Source of the DNA: Actinomyces oris
GTDB lineage: Bacteria; Actinomycetota; Actinomycetes; Actinomycetales; Actinomycetaceae
NCBI RefSeq assembly: GCF_006546825.1
Contig: NZ_VICC01000001.1
Span: 188,191-252,190, forward strand
DNA length: 64,000 nt
Direction: 5' to 3'
Below the pieces are notes generated by a model, which worked only from the letters and a program-made list of their open reading frames with translations, had not been told where the DNA came from and did not search any database. Both the position numbers and the translations under genes were made by a program. Below are positions 44,405-51,348 of this stretch, in pieces. The number at the start of each line of letters is the position of its first letter. Position 1 is the first letter of the stretch.

Positions 44405-46226
44405 GGCGGCCTCCCAGGTCGACGACGATGCAGGCCGGTTCCCGGGCCGGGTCGGTGCCCAGCGCCCGGGCGATGCGCTGCTCGTCCCAGCGGGCCCGGG
44501 CGCGCAGCGGCACCCCCAGGGCCTCGGCGACCAGACGGAGCACCTCGAAGGAGCAGCCGCAGTCCTGGACCGCGATGCGCAGGGCGAAGGAGAAGTACTT
44601 GCGGGCCACCTTGTCCACGTTCCCGGTCAGGACGATCCGGGCGCCGACGCCGTCGGGCAGGAGATCCGGCCCGACCTCCGCCGCGGCATCAGTCCCTGCG
44701 TCCGTCCCGGTGTCAGCCGCCACGGGGGCGGGGCCGATGAGGGCCAGGGCGTGGTCGCGCTCGATGTAGACGTAGGTGCCAGGGGCGAGCCGCTGCCCGG
44801 CCGCTCCCGTGACCTCCTGGCCGGCCTGCCCGTGCTCGGGGACGAGCACGTAGGCGGTCACCGAGCCGATGTTGCCGCCGGCGGCCGTCCAGCGGCGCAG
44901 CTTGGCGCTCAGCGGGGCCGGGGCGGCCTCGGCCGGCTCCTGACCGGTGGGCTCGGCGCCGAGCGGCTCGCGCACGCCCACCGACAGCGCCAGGATCGTG
45001 GCGAGCTCGCCCAGGGTGGGGCGGGCGAGGACGTCGGGCTCGGCGCCGTCGTCGGTGAGCGGGTGCGCGATCGGCCAGGGCTGGTCGAGGCGCTCGAGGT
45101 CGGCCGGCGGCAGGGGCGTGCGCGGGCAGACCGGCCAGTCGCGGAACTCGCGCTGGAGGCGCAGGTTGGAGGGCTTGTAGTGCTGCTGGTGGCCCTTGGA
45201 GTCGACGAAGGCGGCCGGCGGGATGGCCACGGACTGCTCGTAGCGGGCCCCCACGGGGGCCGAGGGCGCCACCGGCACCGGCTCCTCGCCGGCCCCGGCC
45301 ACCGAGCAGATGGGGCAGCCGGGGCGGGAGACGACCGGGCGGTCGGAGTAGGTGAAAGTGGCCAGGTCGGTGCGCCGCGCGTCCCCGGGCAGGTGAGTGA
45401 CGGTGGCGCGGGCGATGAGGGCGGCCACGGCCCGGGCGGCCAGGCCGACGATGATGTCGTGGCGGACGGGCTCGGGGCGCGGGCCGATCTCGGGCTCGTC
45501 GGCGCAGGCGCAGGCCAGGCAGGGCGAGAAGGACTCGTCGACATAGGGGCCCACCGTCACCGCCTCCTGCTCGGCACGCACCCGCAGCAGCGCGATGCCC
45601 TCCTCGCGGCAGCGGCGCGCCACCTCCTGGGAGCGGGCCGCGGAGTCGGCGGTCTCGACGAGGACGGTGAGGGTGTCCCCGCGGCGGGGGGCGCTGTCGA
45701 GCCGCACCTCGGGCAGGGTGGGCTCCAGGGCGGCGACCATCTCCCCAGCCAGCTCGGCATCCCCCACGACGGCGACCCGGGCGGCGGCCAGGCGGCGGGC
45801 GGCGTCCTGCCAGGAGTCGTTGACGCCGGTGGAGTCGCCCAGGCGGGAGAGCAGCCGCGCCAGCTCGGGCGCCGGGTCTCCGGGGGCGGGCTCGGTGTCG
45901 CCCTCTTCGACGATGCCGCCGGTCCACAGCAGGGAAACGGCCTCGAAGGCGGCCTGGGGGCCGACGCCGGTGACCTCACCGATATCCTCGAGGGTGCGGG
46001 TGCCGTCGCAGGCCTGGAGCAGGGCGCCCATGTGCTCGCGGGCGAAGGCCCCACCCAGGACCTGGCTCTTGCGGGCGCCGTCAATGATCCAGCCGGTCTC
46101 CTCGGGCCGGGCGCGCAGCCCCAGGCGGACCACAGGCTTGCGGGGGATACGGAACTGCAGGTCACGGCGGGCGGCGCGGCCGACGTCGCCGGCACGCATG
46201 ACGGAGCTTGTGGCGTCCCCGGCCAT
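44394..46226 (-). CDS. Leader-binding/E1-like cyclodehydratase partner fused to SagB-type dehydrogenase domain
   Basis: 610 residues. Residues ~15-100 form a winged-helix leader-binding (RRE) region ending C-D-G-T-R-T-L-E-D-I-G and L-L-W-T-G-G-I-V-E-E-G. A ThiF/E1-like Rossmann part follows (A-R-V-A-V-V-G-D-A-E-L), with Cys pairs in F-S-P-C-L-A-C-A-C-A-D and P-G-C-P-I-C-S that suit a structural zinc. The last 280 residues resemble SagB-type nitroreductases (H-Y-K-P-S-N-L-R, KYFSFALRIAVQDCGCSFEVL). This joins the protein that presents the precursor to the YcaO enzyme with the oxidation step. ATG 46226 has GGGGAGG upstream and stands one base from the previous stop. Confidence 0.78.
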   Translation of the reverse strand: MAGDATSSVMRAGDVGRAARRDLQFRIPRKPVVRLGLRARPEETGWIIDGARKSQVLGGAFAREHMGALLQACDGTRTLEDIGEVTGVGPQAAFEAVSLLWTGGIVEEGDTEPAPGDPAPELARLLSRLGDSTGVNDSWQDAARRLAAARVAVVGDAELAGEMVAALEPTLPEVRLDSAPRRGDTLTVLVETADSAARSQEVARRCREEGIALLRVRAEQEAVTVGPYVDESFSPCLACACADEPEIGPRPEPVRHDIIVGLAARAVAALIARATVTHLPGDARRTDLATFTYSDRPVVSRPGCPICSVAGAGEEPVPVAPSAPVGARYEQSVAIPPAAFVDSKGHQQHYKPSNLRLQREFRDWPVCPRTPLPPADLERLDQPWPIAHPLTDDGAEPDVLARPTLGELATILALSVGVREPLGAEPTGQEPAEAAPAPLSAKLRRWTAAGGNIGSVTAYVLVPEHGQAGQEVTGAAGQRLAPGTYVYIERDHALALIGPAPVAADTGTDAGTDAAAEVGPDLLPDGVGARIVLTGNVDKVARKYFSFALRIAVQDCGCSFEVLRLVAEALGVPLRARARWDEQRIARALGTDPAREPACIVVDLGGRRAH

Positions 46227-46227
46227 C

Positions 46228-47001
46228 TCAGGCCACCTCCCCATGCCGCTCGGGCAGGAGGGCCGCGAGCGCGGGCAGGCCGTCGCGGCGGCCCTCGTAG
46301 CGTCCCGAGCAGGTCTCGCAGCGGTCCACGGCCACGGTCGGCGAGCAGGTGGTGATCCCGGAGACGAGGTCGATGGTCCACACCCGGCCGCCGATCGGGG
46401 CGACGTCATCGGCGCCTTCCGGGGCCGGGTCCTGGGGGCCGGGGGCGTCGAGGGTCTGCAGGGCCAGGGAGATGAGGCCGGCGCCCAGGAGCACGTGGTG
46501 GTGGGCGTAGGCCTGCTCCAGCGGGCCGTGCTCGGAGGCAACCTCGGGGGGCAGGGGGCGGTAGCCGTGCTGGCGGCGGCGCCGGTCGTAGCAGCGGTAG
46601 CAGGCGCTGCGGCCGGGGACCACGAGTGGCCCGCAGCGCAGCTCGGTGGGGAAGAGCTCCAGGCCCAGGGAGGGCATCCCCCGGGTGAAGGACAGGGTGT
46701 CGAGGTCCTCGCGCAGGCCGGTCTGGTCGGGGTCGGCGATGAGGACCGCGCGGTCGGCGTAGGGGATGTAGGCGCTGACCAGCCCCTGATCAACCGGGAT
46801 GACGACGTCGCTGGGCCCGGCCAGGCGCGTGGCGACGGCGCGCGCGAACCCGCCCTGGGGCAGGTAGGCCGTCACCGGCCCCGTGGGGGCCTGCGGTGCC
46901 GGGTGCTGTGCCGGCTGCGCGTCCGGTGCGGGCGGCGTCGTGCTCATGTCGGGTCGGGGCTCCTGGGTGTCGGTCAGTGAGGTGGACGGGTATGCGGACA
47001 T
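46228..47001 (-). CDS. E1-like zinc-binding TOMM biosynthesis protein
   Basis: 257 residues. It has an alpha/beta pattern and two Cys pairs, A-C-Y-R-C-Y-D-R-R-R-R-Q and D-R-C-E-T-C-S-G-R-Y-E-G, like the zinc tetrad of ThiF-type partner proteins in thiazole/oxazole clusters. The first 40 residues are Pro/Thr-rich. It lies 5 bp after the YcaO gene and one base before the larger E1-like fusion, so the complex may use two E1-like subunits. The start could also be ATG 46947. Confidence 0.65.
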   Translation of the reverse strand: MSAYPSTSLTDTQEPRPDMSTTPPAPDAQPAQHPAPQAPTGPVTAYLPQGGFARAVATRLAGPSDVVIPVDQGLVSAYIPYADRAVLIADPDQTGLREDLDTLSFTRGMPSLGLELFPTELRCGPLVVPGRSACYRCYDRRRRQHGYRPLPPEVASEHGPLEQAYAHHHVLLGAGLISLALQTLDAPGPQDPAPEGADDVAPIGGRVWTIDLVSGITTCSPTVAVDRCETCSGRYEGRRDGLPALAALLPERHGEVA

Positions 47002-47006
47002 CGGGC

Positions 47007-48425
47007 TCAGGCGAAGGGCTGGCGGACGGGGTTGATCCCCGCCTCGTCGTGGACGGTCAGGCCCATGGCCCGGGGCGCCTGATAGAGGCGGGGCGTGGCC
47101 AGGTAGCGGGCGTGGTGGCTGAAGGACAGGGGCATGGCCTCGGGGATGAGGGCCTTGATGACGTGCATGCCGACCTGGCGGGCCTCGTCGGTGGTGATGT
47201 CGACGACGATGGCCTCGGCGCCGGCCCGCTCCAGGTTGGTGACGACCTGCTCCAGCGGGTCGGGACCGGCACTGCTAACACTGCCGGCACTGCCACCGGC
47301 GCCGTCGGGGCTGTCACCGCTGCCAGCGCCGGGACTGGACGCCGTGAGGGCGCCGATGTCATCGAGGGCGTGGACGGGCCGCTCCCCCTCCAGGAGGAAG
47401 TCGAAGACGTGGCGCATGGACAGCTCGGCGTCGGCCAGGGCGCCACCGACGACGGTGAGGTCCTGGCCCTTGATCTCCTGGGCGCGCGGGCCGCGGGCGT
47501 GGCTGCGCAGGGCGATGCGCAGGGAGGCGAGCTCGCGGTAGATCTTGGCCAGCGCCCGCTGCGGGTCGATGTCGCAGGTGGCGGCCACCACCTGAGCCAG
47601 CTCGGGGTCGACCTGGGAGGTCTGGACGGCGTAGAGGGTGGGGACGCCGTAGTCGGTGGTGGCGTCGAACAGGTGGGTCTCCAGCTCGGTGGAGGTGCCG
47701 ACCCGGTGGTACTCGGCGACCTCCTCCCCCAGGGTGGAGGGGTCGACGGCGACCGCGGGCAGGCGCAGGCGCTGGAGCCAGGTCAGGGCGATGGAGTCGC
47801 GCTCGATGACCTCGAGCAGGCCGCCCAGGACCGCCTCGCGCAGGTCGGAGTGGGCAGCGGTGCCGGTGGAGATGGGGTTGACGAACTGCTCGGAGGGGGT
47901 GCGCACCGGGAAGTTGAGGTACGTCAGCACCGCTGGGACGAAGACCTCACGGCCTCGGGTCAGGGACCAGCCGCGCACCCAACGCAGGGGGACGCGGGGG
48001 TCTGAGGCGATGAGCCCGCAGTCGGGGTCGGCCAGCTCGGTGGCCGAGCACGCCGGCCAGCGCTCCGGTCCGATCGCGGCCTCGCCGAGACCGGCGGGGG
48101 TGTCCCACACCAGCTCCTCCTCCGTCCATGAGCAGCTGGAGTAGCGCTCCATCGTCTCCACAATCGCGATGTGTCTGGCGCGATCGGCGTCGATGGCCCC
48201 GCCGGCCCCGTCGAAGTTGCCCGCCTCGGCACGGTGATTCCAGGTGCGCTGTGACCTCAGCGCCTCAGAGGGATCACCCAGAAGACCGGTCCAGATCGCG
48301 AAGACCGGCTCTCCGGCCGCTTGGGGCAGCTCGGTGGAACGGGAAACCAGGCCGAAGGGAGACTCGAGTAACGCAGCACGAGCCAGTGATGGCGCGACGC
48401 CCTCAATGAGCGCAGAGCGATACAC
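47007..48425 (-). CDS. YcaO cyclodehydratase of a TOMM-type RiPP cluster
   Basis: 472 residues from a GTG at 48425 preceded by GGAAGGAGGG. YcaO features are present: the A-I-V-E-T-M-E-R-Y-S helix (E-x3-R), N-P-I-S-T-G-T-A-A-H, G-L-L-E-V-I-E-R-D-S-I-A and D-I-D-P-Q-R-A-L-A-K-I-Y-R-E-L, which carry ATP- and Mg-binding acids. It phosphorylates amide carbonyls to close Cys/Ser/Thr into azolines. The C-terminus ends N-P-V-R-Q-P-F-A and lacks the full P-x-P-x-P tail often seen in azoline-forming members. A 30-residue Ser/Gly/Pro-rich insert lies near residues 360-390. It is the first gene of the eight-gene operon. Confidence 0.9.
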   Translation of the reverse strand: MYRSALIEGVAPSLARAALLESPFGLVSRSTELPQAAGEPVFAIWTGLLGDPSEALRSQRTWNHRAEAGNFDGAGGAIDADRARHIAIVETMERYSSCSWTEEELVWDTPAGLGEAAIGPERWPACSATELADPDCGLIASDPRVPLRWVRGWSLTRGREVFVPAVLTYLNFPVRTPSEQFVNPISTGTAAHSDLREAVLGGLLEVIERDSIALTWLQRLRLPAVAVDPSTLGEEVAEYHRVGTSTELETHLFDATTDYGVPTLYAVQTSQVDPELAQVVAATCDIDPQRALAKIYRELASLRIALRSHARGPRAQEIKGQDLTVVGGALADAELSMRHVFDFLLEGERPVHALDDIGALTASSPGAGSGDSPDGAGGSAGSVSSAGPDPLEQVVTNLERAGAEAIVVDITTDEARQVGMHVIKALIPEAMPLSFSHHARYLATPRLYQAPRAMGLTVHDEAGINPVRQPFA

Positions 48426-48689
48426 GGACCCTCCTTCCTGGGAACGACAGAGGAGGCACACTTGGGGAAGTGCCGTTGGACATGAGCCTGCCGGAATCCG
48501 ACGGGGCCTCGCATCGCCCTTTGATCTATTGCTTTCCTCGCCGTTTGGATGGCTCCCTCCACCTTTCGTCGGGGCGCGTCTGAGGGTGTTTACACGGCGA
48601 TCATCTTTTTTCAGGTAGTTTGTTCACTGTTCCCAGCAGACCGCGCCCCCCACTGATCGCGGACTGCACACATCTGCCCAAGGAGACTC
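48426..48689. promoter_or_regulatory. Divergent promoter region of the RiPP operon and its regulator
   Basis: 264 bp between the YcaO start (minus) and the response-regulator start (plus). The centre and right half are more AT-rich (for example TTTACACGG...TCTTTTTTCAGG near 48588-48615), as expected for promoters. Both start codons have good ribosome sites. I could not fix the hexamers or a regulator site. Confidence 0.5.
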
Positions 48690-49415
48690 ATGTCTTCCCA
48701 GATTTCTCCCGATTGTGTCGGCCTGGCCCTGGTCGACGACGACGCGATGGCCCTGGCCCATCTGGAGTCCTATTTCTCCGACGTCGAGGACTTCACGATC
48801 CTCACCGCAACGCGCTCACCTCGCGCCGTCCTGCGATTTGTGCAGTCCCATCAGGTCGACGTCCTCATCACCGATGTCCACATGGAGCACATGGACGGCG
48901 TGGAGATGACCCGGGAGGTGCTCCGCCTCTCGCCGTCGACCCGGGTCATTCTGCTGACCACGGTGGACACCGACGAGGACCTCCTGCAGGGCCTGGGAGC
49001 CGGGGCCAGCGGCTTCCTGCTCAAGAGCGCACCGGCTGAGGAGATCATCGCGGCGGTGCGCACGGTCCACTCCGGGGCGAAGGTCGTGGCCCCGACGCCG
49101 ACGACGCGCCTGATCGACTACGCCCTGGCCTCCGTACGCGGCGCGGACGGCAGCGTCCACCTCTCTCAGCGGGAGCGCGACGTGCTCCGCCTCCTGTGCG
49201 AGGGGGCCTCGAACCGCAAGATCGCCTCCCTGCTGGCGATCGCCGAGGCGACGGTCAAGTCCCACATCACCGGCCTGTTCCATAAGACGGGGACGGTCTC
49301 ACGCCTGGAGATCGTGGTGTGGGCCTTCAAGCACGGCTACGCCTCCAACAGCCCCATCACCATCCCGGCCGCCAGCGCCCCGAGCGGCTCGACCCCGGGC
49401 TCCGCCGCGCCCTGA
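48690..49415 (+). CDS. NarL/FixJ-type response regulator (LuxR HTH), likely RiPP cluster regulator
   Basis: 241 residues. Receiver domain 10-125: the acidic pair in A-L-V-D-D-D-A-M, the phospho-Asp in V-L-I-T-D-V-H-M, the Thr in I-L-L-T-T and the Lys in F-L-L-K-S-A-P. The LuxR domain at about 155-220 has S-Q-R-E-R-D-V-L-R-L-L and V-K-S-H-I-T-G-L-F-H-K. No histidine kinase is next to it, so it is an orphan. AAGGAG precedes the ATG. It is divergent from the RiPP operon, which makes control of that operon likely. Confidence 0.9.
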   Translation: MSSQISPDCVGLALVDDDAMALAHLESYFSDVEDFTILTATRSPRAVLRFVQSHQVDVLITDVHMEHMDGVEMTREVLRLSPSTRVILLTTVDTDEDLLQGLGAGASGFLLKSAPAEEIIAAVRTVHSGAKVVAPTPTTRLIDYALASVRGADGSVHLSQRERDVLRLLCEGASNRKIASLLAIAEATVKSHITGLFHKTGTVSRLEIVVWAFKHGYASNSPITIPAASAPSGSTPGSAAP

Positions 49416-49468
49416 GGCGCGCCCACCCCCTGGGGCCGCGCCCCCGCCCCCTTGACCCCCCTTGCGTC

Positions 49469-50467
49469 TCAGCCGTTGAGGGCCCGGATGACGATGAACA
49501 GCAGTGCGAAGAGGATCCAGCCAATGATCTTGGCCGGGCTCGTGCTGGACGGCGACGACGGGGCCGACCTCCTGGCGCTGCGCGAGGAGGCCGGGGCGTT
49601 GTAGCGCCCCATCCCGAAGGAGGCACCGGGGCTCCCCGGTGCACCGGAGGGCGGCGGAGGTGCGGGCGGCAGACCGCCGGCGGGCGCTCCTCCCACGGCC
49701 CAGGGGTCGGCCTCCACCCGGCCCGGGGCGGCTCCGACGGGCCCGGCAATCCCGACCGGCCCGGCGAACCCCGGCACCGGGTAGGGCGCTGTGGGCGCGA
49801 AACGTCCGGGCGGCATCGGGACCGGGGGCGCAGGCATCGTCACCGCCGGCCGCTGCGGGGGCGGGGCGGGGGCCTGCGTGACCCGGGCCGCGGCTGTGCG
49901 CGAGGCGGTGCGGGCCGGAGCGGTACGGGCGGAGGCGGTGTGCGGCCTGGCCGTACGCCGGCTCGACGGCGCCCGCCGCCCGCCCTTGTCGTTGCGAGCG
50001 GCCGCACCGGAGGGCTCGGTGGGATCGGCGTCGGTGGATTGGTGGCCCGAGCCGTCGTCGTCGAAGAGCGGTGAGCCCATGAGCGGGTCACCCAGGACGG
50101 AGCCGAAGGGCTCATCGCCCAGGCCGATGTCGGAGGGCTCCCAACCCGTGGGCGCCAGCGACACAGCATCATCCGCGTCATCGGCGCCGCCAGAGCCGCC
50201 CGTCCGAGCCACCGCGGCCTCAGGACCGCGGCGTCCGGAGCCGGCGGAGGCACCCCCCATACGGCTCACCCAGGCGCGCAGCTCCGGGGAGCAGCCCGGG
50301 TTGTCCGCGATGACGCCGCGCAGGTCGGGACGGTTGCCGGCCAGCACCATGAGTCGCCCGGCGCCCGCCCTGGGGTCCCGGGCGAGCTGGAGATCGGGGT
50401 CATCTGGCGTCCGGGACACCGCGTCGGGGTCGGCGGGGCCGGGGGCGGCATGGGCAACGGCGGTCAT
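49469..50467 (-). CDS. Variant leucine-rich-repeat (vLRR) protein with C-terminal membrane anchor
   Basis: 332 residues from the ATG at 50467. Residues 15-80 match the actinobacterial vLRR pattern (D-P-R-A-G-A-G-R-L-M-V-L-A-G-N-R-P-D-L-R, I-A-D-N-P-G-C-S-P-E-L). A 200-residue Pro/Ala/Arg-rich disordered stretch follows, and the last 20 residues (I-I-G-W-I-L-F-A-L-L-F-I-V-I) form a single membrane segment. The protein would be tail-anchored with a cytoplasmic vLRR head. Function unknown. It is divergent from csoR. Confidence 0.7.
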   Translation of the reverse strand: MTAVAHAAPGPADPDAVSRTPDDPDLQLARDPRAGAGRLMVLAGNRPDLRGVIADNPGCSPELRAWVSRMGGASAGSGRRGPEAAVARTGGSGGADDADDAVSLAPTGWEPSDIGLGDEPFGSVLGDPLMGSPLFDDDGSGHQSTDADPTEPSGAAARNDKGGRRAPSSRRTARPHTASARTAPARTASRTAAARVTQAPAPPPQRPAVTMPAPPVPMPPGRFAPTAPYPVPGFAGPVGIAGPVGAAPGRVEADPWAVGGAPAGGLPPAPPPPSGAPGSPGASFGMGRYNAPASSRSARRSAPSSPSSTSPAKIIGWILFALLFIVIRALNG

Positions 50468-50539
50468 GGCACGAGCATCCCACGTCACCCTCCACCATGT
50501 GCCGGATCCGCGCCCATCCGGCCGAGCACCAACAACCAC

Positions 50540-50585
50540 ATACCCCTCAGGGGTATTTGACACCCCTACCCCCTAGGGGTATGGT
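50540..50585 (+). promoter_or_regulatory. Copper operon promoter with two CsoR-like palindromes
   Basis: A -35 TTGACA (50557-50562), exactly 17 bp, then a -10 TATGGT (50580-50585). The palindrome ATACCCCTCAGGGGTAT (50540-50556) abuts the -35 on the upstream side, and TACCCCCTAGGGGTA (50567-50581) covers the spacer and the -10. CsoR regulators bind G/C-rich palindromes of this kind and leave on Cu(I) binding. Confidence 0.85.
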
Positions 50586-50613
50586 CCATACCGACCGAGA
50601 CAACGGAGGAGAT

Positions 50614-50895
50614 ATGGCCGGCTACACCGGATCCAAGGAGGACTACCTCAAGCGCCTGCGCCGCATCGAGGGGCAGGTGAGGGGTATCTCCCGCATGGTT
50701 GAGGAGGACATCTACTGCATCGACGTCCTCACCCAGATCTCCGCCGCCACCAAGGCCCTCCAGGCCGTCAGCCTCGGCCTGCTGGAGGACCACATGAGCC
50801 ACTGCGTCCTGCACGCCGCCCAGGCCGGCGACGAGGAGGGCACCGCCAAGATCCGCGAGGCCTCCGACGCCATCGCCCGGCTCGTGCGGTCCTGA
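50614..50895 (+). CDS. csoR: Copper-sensing repressor CsoR
   Basis: 93 residues, all helical. The fold start is Y-L-K-R-L-R-R-I-E-G-Q-V-R-G-I, and the Cu(I) ligands are visible as Cys in D-I-Y-C-I-D-V, His in L-E-D-H-M-S and Cys in H-C-V-L. GGAGGA precedes ATG 50614; the longer frame runs back through the promoter. It should repress its own operon through the palindromes at 50540-50581. Copper chaperone and copper ATPase genes follow. Confidence 0.95.
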   Translation: MAGYTGSKEDYLKRLRRIEGQVRGISRMVEEDIYCIDVLTQISAATKALQAVSLGLLEDHMSHCVLHAAQAGDEEGTAKIREASDAIARLVRS

Positions 50896-50979
50896 GCGTC
50901 ACGGCCCGCTTCGCGGCGAACCACCTGGTTCCCGTTCCGATCCACCCGTTTTCCGCACACACTTCCCAAGGAGTGAGAG

Positions 50980-51249
50980 ATGACTGAGTTCACCGCCGAC
51001 GGTATCGACCGCACCACCACCCTCAAGGTCTCCGGACTCACCTGCGGCCACTGCGTCGCCCACGTCACCGAGGAGCTCGAGGCACTCGACGGCGTCAAGG
51101 ACGTCTCCGTCCTGCTCAACAAGGGCGGGCAGTCCACCGTCACCGTGCTCTCCGACATCCACCTCGACGACGCCGCCCTGGCCGAGGCCATCGACGAGGC
51201 CGGGGACTACACGCTCGACGCCGTCGAGCGCGACGACCGCGAGCGCTGA
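50980..51249 (+). CDS. copZ: Copper chaperone (HMA domain, CopZ type)
   Basis: 89 residues, one heavy-metal-associated domain with S-G-L-T-C-G-H-C-V-A-H as the metal site and L-E-A-L-D-G-V-K-D-V-S-V after it. AAGGAGTGAGAG precedes the ATG. It carries Cu(I) to the ATPase encoded 100 bp downstream and is co-expressed with csoR. Confidence 0.93.
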   Translation: MTEFTADGIDRTTTLKVSGLTCGHCVAHVTEELEALDGVKDVSVLLNKGGQSTVTVLSDIHLDDAALAEAIDEAGDYTLDAVERDDRER

Positions 51250-51348
51250 GCCCGGACATGCCCCGTCGGCGCCCGAAGCCCGGGTGCCGACGGGCGGCAG
51301 CGGACGCCAGCAGACAGCACAGGACGACAACGGACACAGGAGGCTCCC

